A stretch of DNA of 64,000 nucleotides from Hygrocybe punicea (taxonomy: Eukaryota > Basidiomycota > Agaricomycetes > Agaricales > Hygrophoraceae). The notes under the pieces are model-generated. The model had not been told where the DNA came from and did no database searches. It saw only the letters and a program-made list of their open reading frames with translations. Within the stretch, counting starts at the first letter, position 1. Each line of letters opens with the position of its first letter. The translations under genes were made by a program, and so were the position numbers. The stretch lies in assembly GCA_963556145.1 (NCBI GenBank), contig OY744472.1, forward strand, positions 4,030,001 through 4,094,000, in the 5' to 3' direction. Shown here in pieces: positions 21,603 through 33,454 of this stretch.

Positions 21603-23934
21603 ATGGCAGATGACCCCATGGACATTGATGGGATTACCCTCGACCACCAAATCCAAGAGGCTACAGCTAACCTTGCCAAGTATAACAAGGCCAACAAGAT
21701 GGCAAAAAAGAGACTGGGAGGCCCAGGTGACTTGAAGTTTTATCCTTTTTCAACTTAATTACCATCCAGTGGGGGCTGATTCTTATGGTTTTTGTGCAGC
21801 TTACAAGGCAAAGCTAGAAGCTCTGCTTTCTGGCTTGAAGGCAAAGGGTGACTTACCTAGATCTCGAGGTGGATCTCTTGCCATGTCTGAAAGCAATTGT
21901 GAGTGTTTGAGTTCCTGGCGAGTCTTGGGCCTCATGCCAATGTCTCCTGACAGTGAACAGTACTAGCAAGGTAGTATTGAAGCAAAAAGGTTCATGCAGT
22001 AATTTATTTTCATCCTGTCTAGAGTTGACAGCTGGATATGCTGTCAACATTTGACATTTCACGCAACTCGAGGTGTTTATTTTTCACACCCACTCGAGGT
22101 GTCTATTTTCACACACTCACTCAAGATGTCTATATTTCACACCTTCTCAACGTGTCTATTTTTCACACCCACTCGTGGTGTCTGTTTTTCACACCCACTC
22201 ACGGTGTCTATTTTTCACACCCACTCATGGTGTCTATTTTTCACACCCACTGAAGTGTCTATATTTTGCACCTACTCAAGGTGTCTATATTTCACACCCA
22301 CTCAGGGTGTCTATATTTCACACTCACCTGGGGTGTCTATATTTCACTCCTACTCGAGCTGTCTATATTTTACACTCATTCAGGCTCTCTATATTTCACA
22401 CTTGCCTGAGGTGTCCATATTTCACACCTTGATCAACTGTCTTCATTTTACAGTCCAATTGGGTTTGACCAACTGTCTTGTTTTTACACCCAAAAACAAG
22501 GTGTTGAGATTTTGCAGTTGAACAAGGGTAACAGTTTATATTTCACACCTTCCCAACTGTTTCAATTTTACATTGTTGGATTGCCGGTTTCAAATATTGG
22601 CACTTTTGCCAACTGTCTCAATCTTACAGTACAATGTCCTATATTTATATGCAGCTGATGGCATGAATATTTGACATCACACATGTTGTCAAGATTTTAC
22701 ATGTAACTCATAATTGGTGGAAACCTTGCTAACAGTAATAACTGTGTAGATCTTCAACCAGGACATTGACATGATGAAGATATTCAAATGGTAGACAACA
22801 TAGGAAAAGCTTTGAATTCAGGTTCGTCAGGCTTTTGTGCACATCAACGTTTCTTTGAAAAATTCAGCTAGCAGAAGATCTCCTCAAAGAATTCATTCGC
22901 GAGCTTCCCTTCAAATGCATTAATGACTGTCTTCATGCTTATCACAATCACCAGAAGTCTCCAACTGATGATCATGTGCAGAAACTTCATGGTGCATGGC
23001 ACATACTTCACAGAGCAGCGAAAAACCTTGCCTCTGAGGACATCTTAGATTTCGATCTAGAAGAAATCCAATGGCCTACAAAGGACCATTGTCTGCTGGG
23101 CAAGCTGAGTATGCTGTGCTGCATGCCTGGCTCACAGACCATCTGCAGCTCAGCAGTGATGACGAAGAGGATAACGAAGCCTCTCAGAACCCTGGGCCAT
23201 CCGAGGCTGTACAAGAAAAAAAGCAAAAAGGTAATAGTTAAATCCACAATTGTGTCAACCATCTTAATGAGTTTGACAGCAAAGCATTTCAAGATATATG
23301 ACTATGTGAACAAGAAGCACACAGATCTGACACCAACAATCATTTTGGCAGCCAAGGACTTATCATCATGGCTGGGAACCATAGAGGCTGGACGTTCAGT
23401 TGCAGCTGCAGTGTTGGAGAATTGGGTATCTCAAGGTTATTTTTCGAGATTCTGCACACTCAAACCCTTGCAATCCAGGATCACCGCAAGAAATGCATCT
23501 CATGCAGTGAAGGTGGCCAGGCAAAATCCAAGTCAACAAAAGGAAGTGTTTTACGAGGTGTTGGGCCAGATTATCTGCATTGTGAATGCCCTGTTGAATC
23601 TGGTCTGGTCGAACTCTGGATCTCAAAGATCAGTGCACAGAATCTGGATGTTCCCAAACATGGTGATGGGGATGGGAAAGAATTTACAAAAGCCAACTTT
23701 GCATTCAATCCAGTGATGCTATGCATTGTCAGTTCAGCAATCGAAGAAGCTTCTGGTCTGACTACACAGACCATGTTCGCACCCAAGTTAGAATGCCTCA
23801 AAACCACAGTTAGATGGGCATTTGAGCAGCTAAAAGTGTTGGCCATGCAAGATGTTGATGTTCGCGATGTTGAGTTACTGGCTGGGAAATTTGAGAAAGT
23901 GGTGAATACTTTGGAAATGAACGGTGATTCATAG
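21603..23934 (+). CDS. multi-exon hypothetical protein, minisatellite in an intron
   Basis: Exon 1 starts ATG 21603 (MADDPMDIDGITLDHQI...) and ends in phase 1 at about 21726. A 43-nt GT-AG intron then joins cleanly to exon 2 (GADSYGFCAAYKAKLEALL), which ends at a good donor, AATT|GTGAGT at 21898/21899. The next intron appears to hold the 26-bp minisatellite (22060-22430), since clear coding resumes only at about 22870 (DLLKEFIRELPFKCINDCLHAYHNH). Further coding-like exons follow: one with an acidic AWLTDHLQLSSDDEEDNEASQ, one reading LSSWLGTIEAGRSVAAAVLENW, and a terminal exon (FNPVMLCIVSSAIEEASG ... KFEKVVNTLEMNGDS) ending at 23934. Exon phases in the middle are unresolved. I do not recognise the family. 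Confidence 0.5.
22060..22430. repeat. 26-bp minisatellite, about 14 copies
   Basis: Unit GTGTCTATTTTTCACACCCACTC plus three variable bases. Starts at 22152, 22178 and 22204 give a period of 26. Later copies change TATTTTTC to TATATTTC. As 26 is not a multiple of three, all three plus-strand frames are open and cycle through the same peptides; these are not real proteins. The repeat unit lacks AG/GT splice signals, so it could sit harmlessly in the intron of the surrounding gene. Confidence 0.93.
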
Positions 23935-23935
23935 G

Positions 23936-24633
23936 ATTGACAATTGAAGTAAATATGGTTATGTCTAGTCAATTAATATTGTCCACCTCCCAACATCTTG
24001 CTCTTGATGCTTTAGTGGCCTTTGTGGTCCTCATCGTTCTGGTGCAGTCTCGTGCAGTTGCAGCTGCTGCCATTGTCCTACTGCTGCTGCTGTAGCCGCG
24101 ATGACCATTGTCCTGCTGTGTCTGGTTGCTCAGCCAATGTGATCATACCATGCTTCGGTAACGTACTGGTCATCATGCCCTTGCTGTCCACATTGCCATC
24201 ATTGTCCTTGTTGCTGTCGCCACCCTTGTCAGCGTCCTTGTTCAGTTGGGTTCACTGGGCCCCCTCTGTCATTGCTGCTGTCTTCGTGGTGAGGTGGTGG
24301 TGATGATGGTGGTCTCGTCGCCATCACTGCCTTCCATTGTGCATAGCCACAAAGTGTCGAGGCCGGTGGAGCCTGGGGCGAAGTGGGTTTGAGGTTGAAG
24401 GGTGGCAGTCAATGGGCAACGAGAGGGGATATCCTGCCCCTGCTGGCATTGTGCCCATCATTGCTGTTGCCGTTGTCACCTGCACAATGTTGGCGTTGAC
24501 ATCCTTGTTGTCCTGGACTTCAATTCCTGCCTTTGCAGGTCCGCAGGAGACAACAGACAACACACCTGTGGCCAGAGGGTGGGTGCACCACCCCTCCAGC
24601 CTTCCTCCTCATCGTTGTATTTGTTGTCGTTGT
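23936..24633. other. G/T-rich, trinucleotide-rich sequence with GC hairpin
   Basis: No gene seen. CTG/TTG-rich sequence like the interior of the non-autonomous hAT elements, with the TGCA-centred hairpin at 24571-24600. It is probably a fragment of another such element into which, or beside which, the element at 24634 landed. Confidence 0.4.
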
Positions 24634-25291
24634 TAGTGTTGCCAAAGTTCAGTTCGGTCCGGTTCCGACCCTTTTTGGCGGAACCGCGAACCGAACTTCG
24701 GGTCCAGTTTGGCCCTGCGCCAAACCGGAACCCAGACGGCATCGAACCATCTCTCCGCGTTCGGTCTGGGTTCAGACACGGTCTGAACCCAGGACTGAGG
24801 TGGGCTCACCCCATGAGCTCTGTTCTCCTCGTGAATGGCAGGCACGTATCAATTGATACGGCGCTGCACTTCGCGAGGTAGTTGGGCTGCAGGGGAGCCG
24901 TCCGGCGCTGCTGCTGCTGCTGCTGCTGCCACTGCTGCTGTTGCTGCCACTGCTGGCGCTGCTGCTGCTGCCGTCGCCATTGCTGCTGCCACTGCTGCTG
25001 CTGCTGCTGTCATGGCCATTGCTGCTGCTGCTGCTGCCGCCATTGCTGCCGTTGCTGCTGCCGCCATTGCTGCCGTTGCTGCTGCCGCCATTGCTGCCGT
25101 TGCTGCTGCCGCTGTTGCTGCTGCTGCCGGCATTGCTGCTGCTGCTGCTGGCCGTCGTGGTTGTCGTTGCCGTTGGATGGCTTTTGCTGTTGCCGCTGCC
25201 ATTGCTGCCGGCGCTGCTGCTTCCGCTGTTGCTGCTGCTTCCGCTGTTGCTGCTGCTGCTGGCCATTGCCGTTGTCGTTGCCTGGTTGCCA

Positions 25292-25327
<36 letters not shown>

Positions 25328-25834
25328 CCGCTGGTGGTGGTGGTGGTGGTGGTGGTGGTGGTGTTGCTGCTGTCCCACATCCCTTGGCATTGCGTTGGCG
25401 TTGGCATTCAACTTGTGCCAAGGTGGGTGTGGTCGCGATGTGGTCGCGGTCGAGTTGCCTGTCGCAAATAACATTAGTAAAGTTAAGAAAAAATCGAAAC
25501 ATACCTTGATGAACACAACACAAATTGTGTTGTGTTCAACCCACGTTGAAGTTGCTGTGTTGCGTGAAAGGTCACAGCCGGTCACATGATGCCGTTTAAC
25601 ACGAAATAGTAAGTAAAGAAATACGAAAAACAAATGAAATCAATACCTTAAAAATATCCGCGTTCGTGGTTTGAACGCGGTTTGGAGCCATTCAGGAAAT
25701 CCGGCAGGCCTTGAAACCCGGAACTGAACCCGCGGTCCGGTTCAGCACTTGGCTGAACTTAGACCGAACTTAGGGTTCGGTTCGGGGTTTGAACCAGGTT
25801 CGGCTAGGTTCGGAACCGAACTACGGCAACACTA
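24634..25834. mobile_element. non-autonomous hAT element with CTG/GCC repeats (copy 1)
   Basis: Ends TAGTGTTGCC...GGCAACACTA. The terminal 150-200 bp contain repeated GGTTCGG/CCGAAC words. The interior has the two-tier palindrome (24827-24879, core CGTATCAATTGATACG), about 470 bp of CTG/GCC/GTT trinucleotides with a (GTG) run near 25332-25361, and a 12-nt-arm palindrome GAACACAACACA/TGTGTTGTGTTC (about 25512-25538). It is nearly the same as 34654-35797 in the opposite orientation. Unlike that copy its flanks do not match (GTCGTTGT against CCATGGCT), so one side was probably rearranged after insertion. Long homopolymeric ORFs (Ala, Ser, Gln, Leu, Cys) in all frames are products of the repeat. 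Confidence 0.85.
24905..25380. repeat. compound CTG/GCC/GTT trinucleotide tract
   Basis: Interrupted trinucleotide and hexanucleotide runs: CTG, GCC, a GCCGTT run near 25285-25325, and a GTG run near 25332-25361. Read on the minus strand they give poly-Ser/Gly/Asn, poly-Ala or poly-Gln frames. The matching tract in the second element copy (about 35128-35530) is shorter, so the tract is unstable. Confidence 0.9.
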
Positions 25835-26552
25835 CCATGGCTTGTGTTCAAGATTGGATTGGGCCAAGGGACGGGATGGTCAGCAGTAAAATGCCAGAGG
25901 AAAACATTAGTGGTTGAGAGTGCGCACTGTACGCTTGCAATCAGATGTGTCCCCATAGGATTTGCAACTACTTCCTAGGACCGAGATTGAAATAATGTTG
26001 CAAGCGCAGTCAGCGTGAATTGGGCTGGTACCTATGCGGCACCCACAGCAGATCCAGCACCAAGTGCGCAAACTGCAAAGAGGTGGTAAATGAGAGGGTG
26101 AAAGTGCACCAGTCTCTCTATCTCCTTCCCTATTTCTTTCTCCCCTTGTGAGAGAGTACAGGAGGGCAAATGGACTGTGTGGGTTTATCGTGGTCATGGG
26201 CTGAGTAGAGAGTAGGGGAGGTACAACAACAAAGTGAGGATGCAGAGTCATGGGGTTGAGTGATGGAATGATATTTACTTGCCTTTCTAGCTGAGCGCCA
26301 CCTCATGGTAAATCATGACTAAATTCTCAGTAAATTTCTACATAGCTGACCATAGTCTGCTTCCATCAGTGCATATTTCCTGACAGATTTAAGAGCACCA
26401 TGTACTGTGAAAATTTGACCTTTGAGCAATAGAACAAGTTGTCAAGATCTGACACTCAGCCCCCCCTTTGCTTCACTGTGACATGTGCTCACTCCTGCTG
26501 GAATCGGCTTAACAAGCTTCAATATAGATGGCACGTACACACTGGCAACTAA
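25835..26552. other. no gene recognised
   Basis: Low ORF content on both strands. I see no transposon ends apart from the preceding hAT terminus. Confidence 0.5.
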
Positions 26553-29254
26553 TTACAGCTGATTTTTACCCTTCCGTTGCTGAATCTTTGTCTCCCCATG
26601 CTGCATTCTCACCCTCTGAACTGCCACCATCAACTTGGTATATTGGTGTCGAAGTCCCAGAAACTTGGCTGCAAACACACCCCAATCCCCTGCACACTCC
26701 TGCAAGAACTTGAGGTAAACCTTCTCAATCATGCTAAGTTTCTGAGCCTCTGGGCAATACTGATAAGGCTCATATGTAGCCTTCCAGTTCTTGAGTAGAA
26801 CCATAAGACCCTTCTCGGATGCTCCTTGCTCCTAGTATCAAATCACATCATCCATGGAGTTGGTTTCTGGTATATGAGATGGCCAGGTCAATCTCTGTTG
26901 ATCGATGGTGGGAATATCAAGAACTATTGGACTGGATGACGCCAGTGACGAAGCGACAGGGAAAGGTGATGACATGGGTGCGGAATTGCCCTGTGGAATG
27001 CTCAATTGTGGAGGTTTTGGGGAGGGAACATTTGTATGTCCATTGCCTGTTCATCGTGTAAAGTGGTTTAGCTGTCGAATGATCACTGATTAACTCACAA
27101 ATTGACAACATGGAAAGAACAGGTGACAGATTGGCTGCTTGGTCAAATGGCGTGGCAGGGGGGATTGGATGAGGAGAACATGATTGAGACTCAGAGGGTG
27201 CAGTCGGCTGTTGGACGACTGCAAGAATAATCCACATTGTTGTATAGAATCAGTGAATGTCGTCCGTTATGTATTAGATATCAGTCTACTCACTAATTGA
27301 GGTGGCTTGCTGGAGAGTTTGACCATTTGGATTTGAACCAATTATGGGGCTCAAGTATTCATGAATCTCTTGGAGAATGTTTTTCTCAAGTAAGATGAGG
27401 TCCCCCCTCGAAACACCAGCTGAAATATCGCTTGTAGCCATGAAAGTCTCATGTCGTTCGAAGGCTCGATTGGGCATCATGATATCACTGAATCCTTCTT
27501 TGTATGCTGTGAGCTCATCGAGAAGATAGCGCATGATTGTGCCAACCTATACAGACACTAATTCATACTGCTCAGGATCATTGAAAAACTATATCACATA
27601 TGTTTTCACTTGAAGACCAACCACCCCACCACTTAACTGCTTTAAGGCTCCATTTCCAACTAGTGAATAGCACGGGTATGGGTAACCTGTGCGGGTTTGT
27701 ACCCATACCCACACGGGTACGAGTACAGGTAGGGTTTCTCCTACCCGCCAGCTTTAAAACGAGTCCTAGAACAGCCAAAACAGTCAAGAATTGACTGAGA
27801 TATTGTCAAAACAATGCTCCTTGATTGTTTTTACAATATCTCAGCCAATTCTTGACCGTTTGGGCTGTTCCAGGACTCAAAATGACGGGCAAACCCGGCG
27901 GGTTTGTACCCACGGGTCCACCGGGTGTGGGTACGGGTACAGCCATTTGTACCTGTGGGTTACCCATGCCATTCACTATTTCCGACTGGCCCACATAAAA
28001 CGGTATTGTGCACCACCTCTTCAGAAACAATGTGTTGTAAATTTGCCATGTTGACTTTCCAATACCCCTGATCTTTCGATAATGTTGTCCATCAGGGATT
28101 CAAAACCAGACCGAGTTGTCGGCTCTCCAAATTTGAGGCAGTCAGTTGCGGCAATTGCAGGAAACACAAAATCACCAGCATCCAGGGGTACCCTGCAGGA
28201 AGAATTGGAGGTGGCGAAGCCATGCTGTCATATGGGAAAAACAGTCGATCTCGGGATGTTCGGGATCTGGTGGTATCTGATATGTTTGAGCTGGCCACAA
28301 GATTAAGCTGTTAATGCCAAGCTGTGAGTCACAGAGCAACACACCCTTAGTCAGATCCTTATTTGTTTTACAGAAAACCAGCTTGAATTCAAGGTAATCT
28401 GTGTCAGTTGCTTGCATCAAGTTCACGTCTCATTGATGAGTTCATCATTGCTAATGTGAACTGTTAGCAATTAAAGTTGTATTAAAAGAAATGCATGTAC
28501 CGAGTCCACAAACAGAATGCTGTTGTGGCAAAAGCTTTGAAGTAGAGACGTCGAGTTATTGAAAGGTGTTTCTCAGCTTCACCACCGTCAAGAAAGTCCA
28601 TGATAACTTTGAGGTCCTTCGGCAGCATGGGAAGAGCCTGGTTGGATGTTCCTGTTTGGCTGTTGCGATTTTTGAGGGATTCATAGTAGGCTTTATAGTC
28701 ACTGTCAAATACTGGATTCCCCTCCCATTCCTGTAGGTGAGCATTGAATTTCCAGACTTCCCCTTGATAACCAAGAACACTTGGAAGTTGGAAAGACATG
28801 AGTAACACCTGAGACTTCTGTTAAACTGATTCACTTTACCGTTTGAAGTACAGTTTGAAGACTGACCGCAAACCTTCAGCTGTTGAAAATCCTAAGCCAT
28901 TGTGGTCACATTTGTAGGCCATCAGGAGCCACAGTGCTGTTGGAGTCTGTGCAGTAATTTGTCGAATGCATCAGCAAATTGCAGCCACTGTTGTCCATCC
29001 TCAGGCCCATTGCCAACATCATCATCCAGTCCCCCTTCTGCCACCCAGGTTTTGAGCCAGTCCTTACCACTTTTCACATAGTTTGCATAGCCTTTCTTGG
29101 TTTGAGGTGACCAGTACCATTCTTCTGTTGTTTCCTGGCTATGATTGAGTAACACAGACGCTGATGGTGCTGGTTGAGTGGCAGTAAGTTTTTTTTTGGG
29201 ACTTGGCTGTGATGTGCGCAGTTTTCGAGCAGCCTTGGAATGAGAGGATGCTGG
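26553..29254 (-). pseudogene. Crypton-type tyrosine recombinase pseudogene (main part)
   Basis: Minus-strand, multi-exon gene. In order: linker-rich N-terminus (RTSQPSPKKKL), a SAM-like helical region (TKKGYANYVKSGKDWLKTW), MAYKCDHNGLGFSTAEGLRSV, a domain around YYESLKNRNSQTGTSNQALPM, KAFATTAFCLWTR (first catalytic Arg), EFKLVFCKTNKD, the HCF-stop-RGGAQYR motif (His-x-x-Arg box), WSLKAVKWWGGWSSSEN and MRYLLDEL (presumed catalytic Tyr). The His..Arg box has a TGA (28021-28023) where an Arg codon is expected, consistent with CGA to TGA. A frameshift lies near 28960, and a MITE (27661-27978) splits the catalytic domain. The extreme N-terminus is at 61495-61550, beyond a 32-kb insertion. The tail 26553-26804 (MIEKVYLKFLQECAGDWG) may be its C-terminal part. 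Confidence 0.8.
27661..27978. mobile_element. hAT-type MITE with GGGTA words
   Basis: 318 bp, ends TAGTGAATAGCACGGG...CATTCACTA. Target duplication is TTTCCAAC (27653-27660) versus TTTCCGAC (27979-27986), again a CpG/CpA difference. Arms contain reiterated ACGGGTA/TACCCGT words, and the middle has an inverted pair TTGACTGAGATATTGT / ACAATATCTCAGCCAA. It sits in the recombinase catalytic domain. Removing it with one duplication joins YRFMWASRK to WSLKAVKWWGG in frame. Its tip resembles that of hAT-B at 45109. Confidence 0.88.
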
Positions 29255-29459
29255 TAGTGTTGCCACAGTGTGGCTCGGCTCGGCTCCAGCTCGGCTTCTG
29301 CCGGCTTCTACTATTTACGGCTTATTTAGCCAAGCCGAGCTGTCAGCAAGGAACGGCTTTGGCTGGCTATGGCTTGGCTTTGGCTCAAGCCATGGCTTGG
29401 AGTGCTAAAAAGGCAATTCCTTCTACCACAGCCCGTTCCCCCTCTCCACCGTCTTACAC

Positions 29460-30240
29460 AGCACCTGTGCCCCCACTGTGTACTAACACAACACCGGCGC
29501 CCAACAATGCCCGCTTGTGAACACACTGCAGCCCAATCTGAGGCCATAACGCCAGCGTCCAAATGGCTATGAGAGGTGCAGTGGCAGTGGATGCAGCGAG
29601 GTGGTGCATCCACAGCGCTGCAAATGTAGGTTCATTTTTTCATTTTTGTGTTTATTTTACTGACTTACATGGCACCCATGTCCACACCATGCACAACAAC
29701 GCCCATCGATGAACACATCGCAGCCCAATCCAAGGCCATAACACCAGTGTCCAAACGGCTATGAGAGGTGCAGCAGCAGCGGATGTGGCGGGGTGGTGCG
29801 TCCACCGTGCTGCAAATGTAGGTTCATTTTTTCATTTTTGTGTTTATTTTAATGGCCTACACGGCACCCATGTCCACACCGCACACAACAATGCCCGTCG
29901 ATGAACACATCGCAGCCCAATCCAAGGCCATAATGCCAGCATCCAAATGGCTATGAGAGGTGCAGTGGCAGCGGATGCGGCAGGGTGGTGCGTCCACCAC
30001 GACATGTAAGTTCATTTTTTGTTGTTGTGTGTTTATTTTACTGAATTACATGGCACCCATGTCCACACCACGTACCAACACAACACCAGCGCAGAACAAT
30101 GCCAGTCCATGAACCCAATCCAGCCCAATCCAAGGCCATAGTGCCAATACCCGAATGGCTATGAGAGGTGTAACGCCAATGTCTGCGGCGGGGTGGTGCA
30201 AATGTAAGTGCATTTTTTCATTTTTAGTGTTTATCTTACT
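29460..30240. repeat. 192-bp subterminal tandem repeat of hAT-A, four copies
   Basis: GGCTATGAGAGGTG occurs at 29565, 29757, 29949 and 30157 (periods 192, 192, 208). Each unit also has CACCCATGTCCACACC, CAGCCCAATCCAAGGCCATA and, in the first three at least, a GGTGGTGC.TCCAC hairpin, followed by GCTGCAAATGTA or similar and a T-rich tract. The hairpin is the same type as in the non-autonomous elements. Confidence 0.92.
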
Positions 30241-30499
30241 GACCCCTACCCTCACGTCCCACCATCCTGTCTCATGTCCAGTCAGAATGGTCACTTGATC
30301 TACCCCATTCTCGGCTCTGTGCACCGCTGTGAGCTCATGGAGCTGTTTGAGAGCTACCACACCATCACCAAATTCCTCAAAATTTGTGATGTTGTTGTTT
30401 AGTGTACTAAACTTATGTGCAGTAATGATGATAGAAAAGATATAGCATATAACTTCATACTAATACATTTAATATGACATGGTAACTACTTGCTGAGGT

Positions 30500-33454
30500 T
30501 CAGGCCTTTGTCAAGCTGTTGATGAATGAGGGAATGTCCTCAGGAGTCCCTTGGTGCAAATCTGCAAGTGATTCCAATTCCTGCAGCTCATCAGCCCAGT
30601 CTAGACCATTTGTAAAATTTAGACCTCTTCCTTGGCGAATAGAGAACTTCAAGAGTTGTAAGGCCTCCATCAGCTCTGCAGAGATGCGACTCCTATGAGC
30701 AGTCATTGTCTCCTTGCTTGAAGAGAAAACTCGCTCACAAGGAACAGCTGATGCTTGGATGGGTAGAATATCCATGGCAAGGGCAAATATTGTTGAATAT
30801 CGGTGTTGGTTTTCCTTTTTGTGTTCATCAACAATAAAAATTATAATATTTTCAGCTCACTTGCCTGCCAATATGTTAAGGAATTTGTGCCTGTCTCAAT
30901 GTCATTGAGATACAGTTCAACTTCAACCTCCAATGAGCGTTGCAGTGTGCGGACCCAACGCCGGTTCAGTCCAAGAATATCACCTGCATGTGGCCGTGCT
31001 GGTCGTGTATCAGGAGGTTGCAGGCCAGCAGTCTGAGTGGGTACAGGTTCGACATCTTGCACGACAGCTTGGTATGGATGAAGCTAGAGCAGCCAGATAA
31101 ATAAATACTATGAAGTAATAGTATGATAATTCCTATACTCACCTCATTTATAAAAAGACTCTTAGCCCAGTTATATCTTTCAGGCATATTCTCCTGGTAG
31201 AAATCAAGCTTTTGTGATGGATCCACAACTTGGAATATAGATTAGTCATCTTGCAATATAAAAAAGATAAAAAGACACACCCATTGCTAGAACATATGCT
31301 GGAACCAAGTCAACACGATCCTGGTAAGTGCCAAACTTGTCAAGACCCGCTTCCACAATCCGTCTCAGATTAGGATGTTCCTCAATGTACTCTTCCCATT
31401 TGATGGCCGTAGCCTCATATGCAGGGATTGCATGGGATAGAGTTGGCGTCTTCTCTTGAGAGATGATCTGTTGGAAGGCATGTGGCACCTAGAAGAGAAA
31501 TTAGCTTTAGAAACAACAGATGTAATGCAAATACTTGAAGAATCTCCCGGTATGATTCAAGGGCTTCCCAGTCCATATCATCGAATGGATACTTGTTACG
31601 TAGGTCTTTAAATTCATCATCCTCCAAGAGGGTTTCAATGGCCTAAAATATAATTTAATATCCTTGAGAGACAATTATAAAATGGTACTATACATACATC
31701 ACGGAGAAGAAGAGCCCTCTCAATCATTAGCAGAGTGGAAGACCACCTAGTGTCAACATCACGAAGTAATTGAAGGTCCAGAGCATCAAGCCTCTTTAAA
31801 ACAGCTGCAAAATACTGCCTACGAAGTGATGATGCTCGTATCTGAACAAAGAGAGTGAATATTAAAAGAGAGTAAAGATTAAAAATAAAAAACCTACTGC
31901 ATTAATCAAAGATTGAATTGTAGCAATAGGATCTCTACCTAGCTCATCCAAGAATGCTGCAACCTGTTCTGGGGTGTAATCTGGAGCATCAGGAGCAGCA
32001 AATTCAGGGTTGGTAATTGCTGATAACACAGCTTTGCATGTGAGGTTGACAATGTGGGGAAAGCATCCGGAATACAACACATGAAGTGAAGGCAAGTGCA
32101 GGCAATTGTCACTTACCTGATGCGGCGGTGGACCTTATGGAACTTAATTTTTTGACGACGAAGCTCATGATCCAAAGAAAACATGAAGGTGTCATTGTTT
32201 GTTGCATTGTCAAGGGTTATCCATCCAATCTATAAGATAATAAGTCAGAAAATTGACTGAGAAACAAAAAGGAAAATTCCTTCTCTGTGATCTTGAGGCG
32301 GTCTGTAATGTACAGAAATGCATGAGCAAGATGCTCTCCAGTATGTCGTCCTGGAACTCGTATAAATCCCACCAAGTCGGCTCTAAGTTGTAGCTGGCAT
32401 TTTTTCTCAGTGGGTGTGTCTTCAAATTCTGGTTCGATCCAGTGTGCAGTGACGGCCATGAAAGACACAAGATTTGGATCAGTCCATAAATCACTTGTGA
32501 AGGAAATTTTCCCAACGGCATTCTATAATATTATGAATTCTCGGAATTATTGAAGAATGAAAGTTGCATACCTTCATTTCCTCCCCAGGCTGAACAAGAT
32601 GTTCTGCCAGCACCTCTTCAACATGTTTACGAATTGTTGTTCGACCAGGGATATCAGACTCCTTTAATTCTTTTCGAAGCAACAAAAATATGGCATGTAA
32701 ATGTGGAGACTCGACGATATTCAATGACTGTGATGCAAGATCAGCATGAGTGACTCTTGGCACTGAAAACACTGACCTGATCGTCACCAACAACAAACTC
32801 CACAATAGCATCCACAAAAGCTTCATTTGAGTACGGTTTACAAGCATTTGGATCACGCCTTGCAGCTCCTCCTTCTCCCTGAAATTCTTGAATGAAACTC
32901 AACACCTCTTTTGCTTTGATTTCGATTCCAAACCTCTCGCAGTTGCTGAGCCAGAGCTCAGTATGATTTTCATACAAGTGACGGCGGAGTGGCCCTGTCG
33001 CAGTATTGATATCAAACTTGGTAAGTTTGTGGCTAAGATCAGTTGAATGAATGTGCCTATGCAACATGTGATCAGTACATTGAAATTAATGAGATATAAA
33101 CACTGACTGGCAATATCGACACGACCTTTCTTTGTCGTAAAATCTCCACACATCAGCCGCAACATGGTACCTCTTATTTCCCGCAGGGCCAGAATTGCGA
33201 CGGTGGGTACTATGCGAGCCTGCTCATGGAGCACCTGGGGCTCTATGAGAACCTTGAGAAGCCTGAGAATTCCCGGAGGCTTGCGAAGCGTACGATGCAG
33301 AAGAATCTCTTTGTGAAGGATGATCCGAGCTGGACTCAGACAGGAAAGGGTCATCAGGGTCTGCATTCGGCATTCCAGCATCCTTGTCTGACGATGAAGC
33401 AAAACTCTGACGGTGATCAGCATTCACCCCTGGCAAAGGTGACGGTGACAGTGG
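30500..33454 (-). CDS. hAT-family transposase (BED zinc finger, hATC domain)
   Basis: Minus-strand gene in at least eight exons. The N-terminus is S/P-rich (PPLSPSPLPGVNADHRQ). It is followed by a BED-type zinc finger (VWRFYDKERSCRYCQ, then HIHST after a 45-nt intron), then GPLRRHLYENHTELW. The catalytic region includes FTSDLWTDPNLVSFMAVTAHW (first Asp), GWITLDNATNND (second Asp) and CFPHIVNLTCKAV, the hAT C-x-H..NL signature. The C-terminal dimerisation domain (hATC) reads DILPIQASAVPCERVFSSSKE..TAHRSRIS and ends near 30500. One intron (30825-30864) is of GC-AG type. The coding start is lost or displaced because a LINE poly(A) tail abuts the N-terminal exon at about 33470. It belongs to hAT-A. 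Confidence 0.88.

Noticed and set aside
22038..22521. Three overlapping ORFs rich in FHTHS-type repeats
   Set aside because: Same 26-bp minisatellite read in three frames, lying between exons of a real gene.
24772..25633. Long Ala/Ser/Gln/Leu/Cys-rich ORFs in all six frames (and the same at 34855-35659)
   Set aside because: Products of the CTG/GCC/GTT trinucleotide tract inside non-autonomous hAT elements; openness comes from composition.
29460..30240. Possible CRISPR-like array
   Set aside because: 192-bp units are contiguous without unique spacers, and the genome is fungal; it is a subterminal tandem repeat.
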